A stretch of DNA of 13,884 nt from contig JAQVOQ010000026.1 of NCBI GenBank assembly GCA_028702545.1, positions 1 through 13,884 of the forward strand. The letters run 5' to 3'. Both the position numbers and the translations under genes were made by a program. Below the pieces are notes generated by a model that was not told the origin of the DNA, ran no database searches, and saw only the letters and a list, made by a program, of their open reading frames with translations. The stretch comes from Clostridia bacterium (GTDB lineage Bacteria > Bacillota > Clostridia > Christensenellales > UBA1242). Each line of letters starts with the position of its first letter. The first letter of the stretch is position 1. Positions 6,461 through 13,218 of the stretch are shown one piece after another.

Positions 6461-7296
6461 TATTTTTGATCTATATCTTCTTCTAAAATATTTTCACTTA
6501 TCTTTTTATTGTATGGCATATTGAAGTATGAAAATAGTGCCATAAAATAAAGCAGACTGCTAAAAATGATGTAGTATAAATTATATTTTATTATAAAAGA
6601 ACCGAGTAGCAAAATGGTGCCACTAATTAAGTAGCCTTTTGTTTTTTTGCGATTAAACATAACAAATAGCATTTGGCTAAAAGTTATTTTATTTTCTTGT
6701 ATAAGCTTGTTATTTATTTGTGGGTAATGGTCATATTTTTTTAATAGTTTTAGGTAGGTTTGCTTGTCGTTTAATATTATTATTTTTAATGATTTTAATT
6801 GTTTAGTAAAATTCAGTACCTCTTGATCTACTAGTTTGCAGGTTATTATTAATTTGTTTAAATTCAAGGCTTTTGCCCTGATATATATGCTTGTTGCTTC
6901 ATCTATATTTAATTTTCGCGACTTATAATAAGGTATTAGAGCAATTTTATATGAGTTTTGCTCAATTATAATAAAATTTTGTTCTACTTTAGCTAAGTGC
7001 TTTTTATTTACGAGTGCTAAAAAAAAGTTTAAATTTTCTTTTGCCGAGCTAAATAAAAATTCGTTTGTATAGTTTAAAACGGCAGCATCTTCTTCTTGAG
7101 TTAACTTTAGTGAGTTATATTTTTTATTTTGTCTAGCAGTAAAAAACCAAACAAAAAATGCAGTTGATATAACTGTTAAAAGCAGTGTTAAATTTAAACT
7201 TTTAACATAAAATTGTATCCAAACAAAAAATATAAAAAAAGTTAATGTTGTTTTAAATAAAAAGTCAATAATTTTACTAAGTGTATATTTTTTCAT
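6460..7296 (-). CDS. Four-helix membrane protein of unknown function
   Basis: The product has 278 residues and I recognise no named family. There are two hydrophobic hairpins: helices at about 10-31 and 35-53 near the N-terminus, and at about 221-238 and 240-258 near the C-terminus. They flank a soluble domain (about 60-215). This should face the cytoplasm, because Lys/Arg-rich ends lie at residues 2-8, 55-64 and 216-220. The soluble part alternates strands and helices ('YKIALIPYYKSRKLNIDEA', 'LNKLIITCKLVDQEVLNFTKQL', 'LKIIILNDKQTYLKLLKK'). That strand–helix–strand ending in 'hydrophobic-Asn-Asp' is reminiscent of the C-terminal half of Mrr-like restriction-endonuclease folds, but I see no clear PD-(D/E)XK catalytic set, so this is weak. 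AAGGAG lies 8 bases before the ATG. It is transcribed opposite to its neighbours, at the spot where nadD–yqeK would be expected. Confidence 0.75.
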   Translation of the reverse strand: MKKYTLSKIIDFLFKTTLTFFIFFVWIQFYVKSLNLTLLLTVISTAFFVWFFTARQNKKYNSLKLTQEEDAAVLNYTNEFLFSSAKENLNFFLALVNKKHLAKVEQNFIIIEQNSYKIALIPYYKSRKLNIDEATSIYIRAKALNLNKLIITCKLVDQEVLNFTKQLKSLKIIILNDKQTYLKLLKKYDHYPQINNKLIQENKITFSQMLFVMFNRKKTKGYLISGTILLLGSFIIKYNLYYIIFSSLLYFMALFSYFNMPYNKKISENILEEDIDQK

Positions 7297-7364
7297 AAAT
7301 ACTCCTTAAATGCTTGAATTATTGACCATTTTTTAACTTTTTAAACTTTAAATATGATAATGGT

Positions 7365-7394
7365 TTGACTAAAAGTTATAATAAATAATATAAT
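7365..7394 (+). promoter_or_regulatory. Promoter of rsfS
   Basis: TTGACT (7365-7370, 5 of 6), an 18-bp spacer and a perfect TATAAT (7389-7394) lie 26 bases before the rsfS ATG, leaving a leader of about 20 bases that includes AAGGAG (7410-7415). The region also serves the divergent membrane-protein gene, for which I see only a weak -10 (TATCAT on the minus strand, top-strand 7354-7359). Confidence 0.65.
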
Positions 7395-7420
7395 AATTAA
7401 ACTACTAATAAGGAGAAATT

Positions 7421-7762
7421 ATGCAAATAAAAGAAGAAGTTGAAAAAATTGCACAATTTGCTAAGAGCAAAAAGGCAACGGATGTTAAAATTTTAAATAT
7501 TGAGAGTTTATCAAGCGTAGCTAGTTATTTTGTTTTAGCTACGGTCACTTCAACAACTCAGGCAAAAGGCGTTGCTAATTATGTTGAGGATGAAATAAGC
7601 AAATTAGGTATTGAGCCTATAAGAAAAGATGTTAAGCATTATGCTGAGTGGGTCGTTTTAGATTATGGCGACATTTTAGTGCATGTTATGACCGATGAGG
7701 CGAGAATCTTTTATAACTTAGATAAACTTTGGGATAAGGGAGATAATAGTATTAATTATTAA
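7421..7762 (+). CDS. rsfS: Ribosomal silencing factor RsfS
   Basis: The product has 113 residues, the usual length of bacterial RsfS (YbeB/YqeL, Iojap-related). It binds uL14 on the 50S subunit and blocks joining with the 30S subunit when nutrients are short. Family marks are the N-terminal helix, 'DVKILNIESLSSVASYFVLAT' (21-41), and the diagnostic C-terminal 'EWVVLDYGDILVHVM' with 'RIFYNLDKLW'. AAGGAG is 5 bases before the ATG. Unlike the usual Bacillota arrangement (yhbY–nadD–yqeK–rsfS), here it is a single-gene unit with its own promoter and terminator, separated from yhbY by a minus-strand gene. Confidence 0.95.
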   Translation: MQIKEEVEKIAQFAKSKKATDVKILNIESLSSVASYFVLATVTSTTQAKGVANYVEDEISKLGIEPIRKDVKHYAEWVVLDYGDILVHVMTDEARIFYNLDKLWDKGDNSINY

Positions 7763-7765
7763 AAT

Positions 7766-7805
7766 AAAAAAGAGTTTTAAACTAAAAAATTAAACTCTTT
7801 TTTTT
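7766..7805 (+). terminator. Intrinsic terminator after rsfS
   Basis: Arms at 7766-7777 and 7792-7803 (AAAAAAGAGTTT with AAACTCTTTTTT) pair over 12 bp around GAG/CTC, with an AT-only loop. The arms are followed by a T run reaching 7805. It begins just after the rsfS stop and separates rsfS from the next promoter. Confidence 0.8.
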
Positions 7806-7822
7806 GTTTTAAAGTTTTTAGG

Positions 7823-7851
7823 TTGCCAACATAATTCAAACTTGTTATAAT
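7823..7851 (+). promoter_or_regulatory. Strong promoter of the pdp–tsaE–tsaB/rimI–hydrolase–murF operon
   Basis: TTGCCA (7823-7828, 5 of 6), an exact 17-bp spacer and a perfect TATAAT (7846-7851) preceded by TGT (extended -10). The leader is about 38 bases to the ATG at 7896, with AAAGG 6 bases before it. This is the best promoter match in the window. Confidence 0.75.
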
Positions 7852-7895
7852 TACTTTTGTAAGTTATTGACTATAAAAAATTTAAAAGGTATTTT

Positions 7896-9185
7896 ATGAG
7901 AATTTACGACCTTATACAAAAAAAGAAAAACAAAATAGCACTGTCAAAAGAGGAAATAACCTTTTTTATTGATGGTATTATGAGTGGTAAAATTAAAAAC
8001 TATGAAACGAGCGCACTTTTAATGGCTATTGCTATTAATGGAATGAATATTGACGAAACTTATGAGTTGACTCTTGCAATGGCACACTCTGGCGATATTG
8101 TTAATTTTGATAATGTAAAAGGCGTTGTAGTAGACAAACACTCAACAGGAGGAGTTAGCGATACGACAACTTTAATTGTTGTACCAATCGTAGCAAGTCT
8201 AGGAGTTAAATTTGCAAAAATGAGCGGTGGAGGGCTAGGTTTTACTGGTGGAACTGCCGATAAGTTACAAGTTTTTACTGGTTACAATTTGAATTTAACC
8301 GAGGAACAATTTATCTCAACTATTAATTCAGTAGGTGCAAGTATAATAAGCCAAACAAAAGCGCTAGCACCTGCCGATAAAATTTTATATGAACTTAGAA
8401 ATGCCACAGGTAGCGTGGAATCTATTCCACTTATCGCATCATCTATTATGAGTAAAAAGTTAGCAAGCAATGCAGCAGTTATTGTGCTAGATGTTAAATT
8501 TGGCGATGGCGCATTTATGAAAAACCTAGTGCAAGCGACTATTTTAGCTAAAACTATGGTTGAAATAGGCAAAAGAGCAGGTAAAAAGGTCAGTGCAATT
8601 TTGACGGATATGAGCGAACCATTAGGCAGTGGAATTGGCACAAATTTAGAGGTTAAAAATGCAATTAATGTTTTGCAGGGCAAAAAAAATAATTTGGCAA
8701 CAGTTAGCAAAAAATTGTGTGAAGAGTTGTTAGTCTTGTCGGGCGCATATGATGTTAAAACAGCAAAAAAAGCTATTAATGACGCTATTGTTAGCGGTAA
8801 TGCTTTGTTAAAATTTCAAGAAATTATTAGAGCCCAAGGTGGAGATGATCAAATTATTACAAGGCTTGAACTTATGGAAAAAGCAAAAGTTGTAAAATCG
8901 CTAATTGCTAAAAAAGATGGTTTTATTAATCAAATAAAAACTAAAGAATTAGGATATATTGTACGAGATATGAGTAAGAAAAAAGTTAACAAAATTGATA
9001 ATGCAGCGGGCATAAAACTCTTTGTTAAATCAAACTCAAAAGTATTAGCGGGTGACAAATTAGCAGAGGTTTATGCTAATAGTGAAGTGGATGCTTTAGA
9101 TGCAATTAGTAGGCTAGAGGGTACGCTAATAATTAAAAATATTAAAAAAAGCAAAGGAAAATTGATTCAAGCAATTATTAGGTAG
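7896..9185 (+). CDS. pdp: Pyrimidine-nucleoside phosphorylase (PyNP/thymidine phosphorylase family)
   Basis: The product has 429 residues, close to the 433 of Bacillus-type PyNP. It should split uridine or thymidine with phosphate into base and (deoxy)ribose-1-phosphate for pyrimidine salvage. Order: alpha domain ('RIYDLIQKKKNKIALSKEEI'), phosphate site 'VVDKHSTGGV' with Lys81 and Ser83, a glycine loop 109-120 keeping Ser110 and Thr120, then the pyrimidine site Arg168, Ser183 and Lys187 ('YELRNATGSVESIPLI', 'SSIMSKK'), and a C-terminal alpha/beta domain. The family signature SGRGLGHTGGT reads SGGGLGFTGGT, so the Arg is Gly. It also continues DKLQ rather than DKLE, and 'GGVGD' reads 'GGVSD'. 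The binding residues I can map are kept, so activity is likely, but substrate preference could differ. The gene leads a tight operon; tsaE begins 3 bases after its stop. An alternative symbol would be deoA. Confidence 0.9.
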   Translation: MRIYDLIQKKKNKIALSKEEITFFIDGIMSGKIKNYETSALLMAIAINGMNIDETYELTLAMAHSGDIVNFDNVKGVVVDKHSTGGVSDTTTLIVVPIVASLGVKFAKMSGGGLGFTGGTADKLQVFTGYNLNLTEEQFISTINSVGASIISQTKALAPADKILYELRNATGSVESIPLIASSIMSKKLASNAAVIVLDVKFGDGAFMKNLVQATILAKTMVEIGKRAGKKVSAILTDMSEPLGSGIGTNLEVKNAINVLQGKKNNLATVSKKLCEELLVLSGAYDVKTAKKAINDAIVSGNALLKFQEIIRAQGGDDQIITRLELMEKAKVVKSLIAKKDGFINQIKTKELGYIVRDMSKKKVNKIDNAAGIKLFVKSNSKVLAGDKLAEVYANSEVDALDAISRLEGTLIIKNIKKSKGKLIQAIIR

Positions 9186-9188
9186 ATA

Positions 9189-9635
9189 ATGAAAACATAT
9201 GTAACAAAAAGTGAGCGTCAAACTATTAAACTTGGCAAAAAGTTAGCTAAAAGTTTTTTTGCTGGCTTAACTATTGTTTTAAATGGAGAATTAGGTGCTG
9301 GCAAAACAGCAATTACAAAAGGTTTTGCAAAAGGCTTGGGCGTAAGGCAAGCTGTTACTAGTCCAACTTTTACTATTATGAACGATTATAAAGGTAAAAA
9401 ACTGCCACTTTATCACTTTGATATGTATCGCATTGAAGATAGCGGTGAAGCATATGAATTTGGACTTACGGAGTATTTTATTAAAAGCAAAAATACTGGT
9501 ATTGTCCCAGGCGTTTCCGTTATTGAATGGGCGCAAAATATAGCCGACCTTATTCCAAAGTCAAACCTTATAACAATTGATATAAAAAAATTAGACGGCG
9601 ACCTAAGACAAATAGAAGTGGAGGAGAGTTTGTGA
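9189..9635 (+). CDS. tsaE: TsaE, ATPase of tRNA t6A37 biosynthesis
   Basis: The product has 148 residues, the normal size. It is the small P-loop ATPase that drives the TsaB–TsaD–TsaE complex, which places threonylcarbamoyl on A37 of ANN-decoding tRNAs. Visible: Walker A 'GELGAGKT' (33-40), 'TSPTFTIMNDY' (57-67), 'YHFDMYRIE' (75-83) and 'VIEWA' (111-115), all in family order. A slightly longer loop ('KSKNTGIVPG', 99-108) precedes the last motif. Only a weak AGG lies before the ATG, which is 3 bases after the pdp stop, so translation is probably coupled. Its TGA stop overlaps the GTG start of the tsaB–rimI gene by 4 bases. TGA as a true stop here shows that the standard code is used. Confidence 0.95.
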   Translation: MKTYVTKSERQTIKLGKKLAKSFFAGLTIVLNGELGAGKTAITKGFAKGLGVRQAVTSPTFTIMNDYKGKKLPLYHFDMYRIEDSGEAYEFGLTEYFIKSKNTGIVPGVSVIEWAQNIADLIPKSNLITIDIKKLDGDLRQIEVEESL

Positions 9636-10735
9636 ACATTTTAGCACTTGATACAACTAAAAAAACGGCATTGATTACAACCTATGTTAATAACAAGAGT
9701 GCAAGTATTTTTACAGGCGAGCACGACAGCCATTCGGAAAATTTGTTGTCAAAAATTGATGAGGTATTATTTAACGAAAGAATTAGTTTAGCTGACATTA
9801 ATACTTTTAGTGTAGTTGTTGGCCCCGGTTCTTTTACGGGCATTAGAATTAGTGTTAGCTTGGTTAAAGCGTTTTTATTTGGAACACAAAAGAAGTGCGT
9901 TGCCGTAAACTCGTTTGAAATGTTAGCATATAATATAAATAGTGCAAGTATTCAAAATGATTTTTTAGTTTGTTTAAATGCTGATAACAGAGGCTGTTAC
10001 ACAGCACACTTTAATAAAGATAAAACGATAAAAAATATGAAAGTATTGTCGCTTGCCGATTTGGAAAAATATTTAAACGCTAACAATTTGCAATTATTTG
10101 TAAAAGATGACGAAAAAGAATATTTTGACGCGGTTAATTGTGCTAAGAATTATGTAAATATAAGCGAGGATACATTAATTAATTTAACGCTTGAAAAAGA
10201 GGCAAAAAATGAGTTTATTGGCATAAATGAATTAGAGCCACTTTATATAAAACTTAGTCAAGCAGAAGATCAATACAGAGAAAAAATGTTAAAAAATTTA
10301 AAAATTGAAAAAGCTTATATTAGCGATTTGTTAGAACTTGAAAAGTTAGAAAAAGAAATTTTTGGCGATGAAGCATACGGTAAAGATAGTTTAAAAGATG
10401 AAATAAAAAAGGATGATAGGCTATTTTTAGTTGCTAAGTTAAACGATGAGATAATAGGCTATGCTGATAGCTTAAAAACGCAAGATAATATGATAAATAT
10501 TTTAAAAATTGCAGTAAAACCGCTTTATAGAAAACTTTTGATAGCGACAAAGTTGCTTGAACACCTGAATATTTTTGCAAAAAGCAACAATTTTAAAAAG
10601 ATGTTTTTAGAAGTCAACGAACATAATGCTCCAGCAATTAATTTTTATAAAAAGTTAGGTTTTATAGAAACTAACAAAAGAAAAAAATATTATAAAGACG
10701 GCGCAGACGCTATTATTATGTTTTTGCAAGTTTAG
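9632..10735 (+). CDS. tsaB-rimI: TsaB–RimI fusion: t6A scaffold protein fused to a GNAT N-acetyltransferase
   Basis: The product has 367 residues in two domains. Residues 1-~212 are TsaB, an ASKHA-fold partner of TsaD: 'NILALDTTKKTALIT' (2-16), the signature 'VVGPGSFTGIRIS' (62-74), and the terminal 'LEPLYIKLSQAE' that normally closes TsaB. Residues ~224-367 are a RimI-like GNAT that would acetylate protein N-termini: 'LEVNEHNAPAINFYKKLGF' (326-344) and 'RKKYYKDGADAIIMFLQ' are typical. However, the acetyl-CoA pyrophosphate loop, normally R/QxxGxG/A, reads YRKLLIATKLL (299-309) with no glycine. The start is GTG, overlapping the tsaE stop, with GGAGGAG 5-11 bases upstream. In many bacteria tsaE, tsaB, rimI and tsaD are consecutive; here tsaB and rimI are fused and tsaD does not follow. 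Fused TsaB–RimI proteins are known in some bacteria. Confidence 0.9.
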   Translation: MNILALDTTKKTALITTYVNNKSASIFTGEHDSHSENLLSKIDEVLFNERISLADINTFSVVVGPGSFTGIRISVSLVKAFLFGTQKKCVAVNSFEMLAYNINSASIQNDFLVCLNADNRGCYTAHFNKDKTIKNMKVLSLADLEKYLNANNLQLFVKDDEKEYFDAVNCAKNYVNISEDTLINLTLEKEAKNEFIGINELEPLYIKLSQAEDQYREKMLKNLKIEKAYISDLLELEKLEKEIFGDEAYGKDSLKDEIKKDDRLFLVAKLNDEIIGYADSLKTQDNMINILKIAVKPLYRKLLIATKLLEHLNIFAKSNNFKKMFLEVNEHNAPAINFYKKLGFIETNKRKKYYKDGADAIIMFLQV

Positions 10736-10741
10736 GAGTTT

Positions 10742-11497
10742 ATGAACCTAAAAATAGGTAACTTAAATATAAATTATTGTGTAAACGAGTGTAAAAACTC
10801 TAAAAATTATGTGTTATTTTTACACGGTTTTGGCGGAAGTATTAAAAGTTTTGAGGGCTTGCAAAATTCTTTAAGTAGTAGTATTAACACTATAAACCTT
10901 GATTTAATAGGGTTTGGCAAAAGCAGTAAACCACCGAGCCACTTTAGCATTTATGATTATGCCGAAATTGTTTATCAATTTTTAAAGATGTTAAACATAA
11001 CAAAAGTAACCATTGTTGCCCATTCATTTGGTGGCAGAATTGCAATAATACTTGCGAGCAAATATAAAGAGTTAGTTCAAAAGTTGGCGCTAATTGATAG
11101 TGCTGGCTTAAAACCAAAATTTTGTTTAAAAACTTTTTTAAGAATAAAACAATATAAATTATTAAAAACCTTGGTTAAGTTAAAAATAGTTAATAAAAAA
11201 ATACTAAACCGCTTTGGTTCATCTGATTATAAAGCGCTAAGCAGTGATGAAAAACAAGTTTTTAATAGGATTATAAAGCAAGATTTGAGTTATGCGTTAA
11301 AAGATATAACATCGTCCACGCTAATTATTTGGGGAAAGCTCGACAAAGATACGCCTTTATATATGGCAAAAAAGTTAAATAAATATATTATTAATAGCGG
11401 GCTTATTGTGTTTGAAAACGCGGGGCATTATAGTTATTTGGATGAGGCGACAAAAAGCCTTTTGATTTTAAAAAGTTTTTTGAATCTAGGAGAATAG
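10742..11497 (+). CDS. Alpha/beta-fold hydrolase
   Basis: The product has 251 residues and belongs to the soluble alpha/beta hydrolase superfamily. Visible: oxyanion-side 'LFLHGFGGS' (25-33), 'LDLIGFGKSSKP' (53-64), nucleophile elbow 'VAHSFGG' with Ser95, acid candidate Asp201 in 'IIWGKLDKDTP', and His229 in 'NAGHYSYL'. The triad is complete. A Lys-rich cap region (about 124-185) lies between the nucleophile and the acid. The substrate cannot be told from sequence. It starts 6 bases after tsaB–rimI with AGGAG overlapping the previous stop, and the MurF-type gene starts 1 base after its stop, so it belongs to this operon. Position before murF and ddl suggests, but does not show, a role in envelope metabolism. 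There is no signal peptide. Confidence 0.85.
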   Translation: MNLKIGNLNINYCVNECKNSKNYVLFLHGFGGSIKSFEGLQNSLSSSINTINLDLIGFGKSSKPPSHFSIYDYAEIVYQFLKMLNITKVTIVAHSFGGRIAIILASKYKELVQKLALIDSAGLKPKFCLKTFLRIKQYKLLKTLVKLKIVNKKILNRFGSSDYKALSSDEKQVFNRIIKQDLSYALKDITSSTLIIWGKLDKDTPLYMAKKLNKYIINSGLIVFENAGHYSYLDEATKSLLILKSFLNLGE

Positions 11498-11498
11498 T

Positions 11499-13163
11499 AT
11501 GAATTTGATTGATGTAAGTAATCCACATTTTTATATTACTATTATTTTAAGTTTAGTTAATGCAACTATGCTATGTTTTGCCGCCTATAAGTTTTTGCAA
11601 GCTATTCAACTTGCGGGATATCGCATAATAGGCTATTTTTATTGGTTAAAAGATACGAGAGCCAAATATGTATCTCGCCTTTTTATGTTGAGTTTTTTAA
11701 GCACTTGTGGGCTTGTTGTTACAAATGTTTTATTTAATACTTTTCAAAACGGCACAAATTATTATTCTTATATTAGCTTGATTTTTTATTTTTATTTGAG
11801 CATTGTTTTTATTTTAAATATGTATTCAATTCCTAAAAAAACACCTCTAAAATATACTAAACGAATGACAAGGTTAGTAGCAACATTTTTTTTAGCAAGT
11901 ACACTTTTAACCTTTTATTTAATAGCTTTCTTCTGGGGCGTTTCTAACATATTCAATTTTGCTGTTGTGGCAATTACTCCCTTTTTAATTCCACTACTTG
12001 TAATATTAGTTCACATTATTTTAACGCCTATTGAGGAACTTATTAAACTATCATTTATGATAAAAGCAAAACATAAACTTAAAAAATTTAAGCGTTTGAT
12101 TAAAATTGGCATAACGGGCAGTTTTGGTAAAACTAGCACAAAATATATTTTAAACACATTGCTTAGTGAAAAATACAAGGTTTGCATGAGTCCAAATAGT
12201 TTCAATACTCCAATGGGGCTAACAAAGGTTGTTAATCAATATTTACACGAAGATGATGAGGTGCTAATTGCCGAAATGGGCGCAAAACAAAGAGGAGAGA
12301 TTGCATATTTATGTGATTTTATTAAACCGCATCATGCAATTTTAACGAGCGTTGGCAATCAACACCTAGAAACTTTTAAAACGATAGAAACAATTAAAAA
12401 AACAAAATATGAATTAATTGAGAGTTTGCCGAGTGAAGGTTACGCAATATTTAATGGCAACAACGAAATTGTTAAAGAGCTTTTTAATAAAGCAAATTTA
12501 ATAAATAAAGCAAATTTAATAAATAAAGAATATGTTGAGTTAGAGAATGATGAGGCATATGTTAGTGCTAAAAACATAAAGGTTAACGGTGATGGTAGTC
12601 AATTTGAACTCGTTATAAAAGGTCAAAAACCCGTTAAAGTAACAACTGTTTTATTAGGCAGACATAATATAGAAAATATTTTATTGGCGGTTGCACTAGC
12701 TTTTAAACTTGGATTAAGTTTAGAACAAATAAAAGAGGGAATATCAAAGTTTGTAAGTGTTCCGCATAGATTAGAACTTATTAACGCAGCTAGTGGAGTG
12801 ACTATTTTAGACGACAGCTTTAATGCGAGCGTTGAGGGTAGTACGAGTGCATTAAATGTTTTAGCACTATTTGAAAATAGAAACAAAATCGTTATGACGC
12901 CGGGACTCGTTGAGTTAGGTGATAAAGATTATGCCGAAAATTTTGAATTTGGTAAGCGTATTGCCAGTGTTGCAACAAAGTGCATAATTGTAAATTTAGC
13001 ATATAAAAAACCGCTTAAAGAAGGCTTAATTGCAGGTGGATTTGCAGAAGAAAATATAATTGAAGTAGAAAATTTAAAAGAGGCGCAAAATATGTTTCCT
13101 AGTCTTTTAAAGTCGGGCGATGTGCTACTTATTGAAAACGACTTGCCAGACTTATACACTTAA
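11499..13163 (+). CDS. Membrane-embedded Mur ligase, MurF-type
   Basis: The product has 554 residues, about 100 longer than soluble MurF. Residues 1-~190 hold about five hydrophobic helices (roughly 10-35, 60-80, 88-108, 125-147, 152-178) and a basic linker (189-202). The Mur ligase core follows: P-loop 'GITGSFGKTSTK' (204-215), 'SFNTPMGLT' (234-242), 'IAEMGAKQRGEI' (257-268), 'SVGNQHLETF' (284-293), 'GRHNIENILLAVA' (387-399), then the C-terminal ligase domain with 'VPHRLE' (421-426), 'LDDSFNASVEG' (437-447) and 'VTPGLVELGDKD'-like 'MTPGLVELG' (466-474). The core resembles MurF, which adds D-Ala-D-Ala to the UDP-MurNAc-tripeptide; ddl next door fits. The uridine-binding domain that precedes the P-loop in soluble MurF is missing, replaced by the membrane part. 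It may therefore be the cell's MurF or a paralog acting on another, perhaps lipid-linked, substrate. AGGAGA lies 5 bases before the ATG. Confidence 0.85.
   Translation: MNLIDVSNPHFYITIILSLVNATMLCFAAYKFLQAIQLAGYRIIGYFYWLKDTRAKYVSRLFMLSFLSTCGLVVTNVLFNTFQNGTNYYSYISLIFYFYLSIVFILNMYSIPKKTPLKYTKRMTRLVATFFLASTLLTFYLIAFFWGVSNIFNFAVVAITPFLIPLLVILVHIILTPIEELIKLSFMIKAKHKLKKFKRLIKIGITGSFGKTSTKYILNTLLSEKYKVCMSPNSFNTPMGLTKVVNQYLHEDDEVLIAEMGAKQRGEIAYLCDFIKPHHAILTSVGNQHLETFKTIETIKKTKYELIESLPSEGYAIFNGNNEIVKELFNKANLINKANLINKEYVELENDEAYVSAKNIKVNGDGSQFELVIKGQKPVKVTTVLLGRHNIENILLAVALAFKLGLSLEQIKEGISKFVSVPHRLELINAASGVTILDDSFNASVEGSTSALNVLALFENRNKIVMTPGLVELGDKDYAENFEFGKRIASVATKCIIVNLAYKKPLKEGLIAGGFAEENIIEVENLKEAQNMFPSLLKSGDVLLIENDLPDLYT
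12486..12528 (+). repeat. 18-bp in-frame tandem repeat inside the Mur ligase gene
   Basis: The 18-bp unit AATAAAGCAAATTTAATA occurs at 12486-12503 and 12504-12521, perfectly repeated, followed by a 7-base partial copy (12522-12528). It encodes Asn-Lys-Ala-Asn-Leu-Ile twice, then Asn-Lys (residues ~330-343), in a surface-like loop of the central domain. This looks like a recent in-frame duplication. Confidence 0.85.
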
Positions 13164-13182
13164 AATATTATTAAACTTTTAT

Positions 13183-13218
13183 AACTCCTTAATCATAAAA
13201 CTTATTAGGGAGTTTTTT
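13183..13218 (+). promoter_or_regulatory. Hairpin with T run just before ddl, burying the ribosome binding site
   Basis: Arms at 13183-13193 (AACTCCTTAAT) and 13204-13214 (ATTAGGGAGTT) pair over 11 bp with one G·U wobble and a 10-base loop. A T run follows at 13213-13218, directly before the ddl ATG (13219). The GGGAG ribosome binding site (13208-13212) lies in the 3' arm. It looks like an intrinsic terminator for the operon that also hides the ddl ribosome binding site when folded. It could be a partial terminator, an attenuator or a translational switch. Confidence 0.6.

Noticed and set aside
6460..7296. Membrane protein as a restriction-type nuclease
   Set aside because: The soluble domain only vaguely recalls Mrr-like folds and no catalytic PD-(D/E)XK set can be pointed to, so it is left as unknown function.
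7322..7358. TTGACC and TATGAT as a second rsfS promoter
   Set aside because: The spacing is 25 bp, too long for a sigma-A promoter.
8282..8710. Minus-strand open frame of 142 codons inside pdp
   Set aside because: It lies wholly antisense to a clear PyNP gene and shows no recognisable motif; it is a by-product of the codon pattern.
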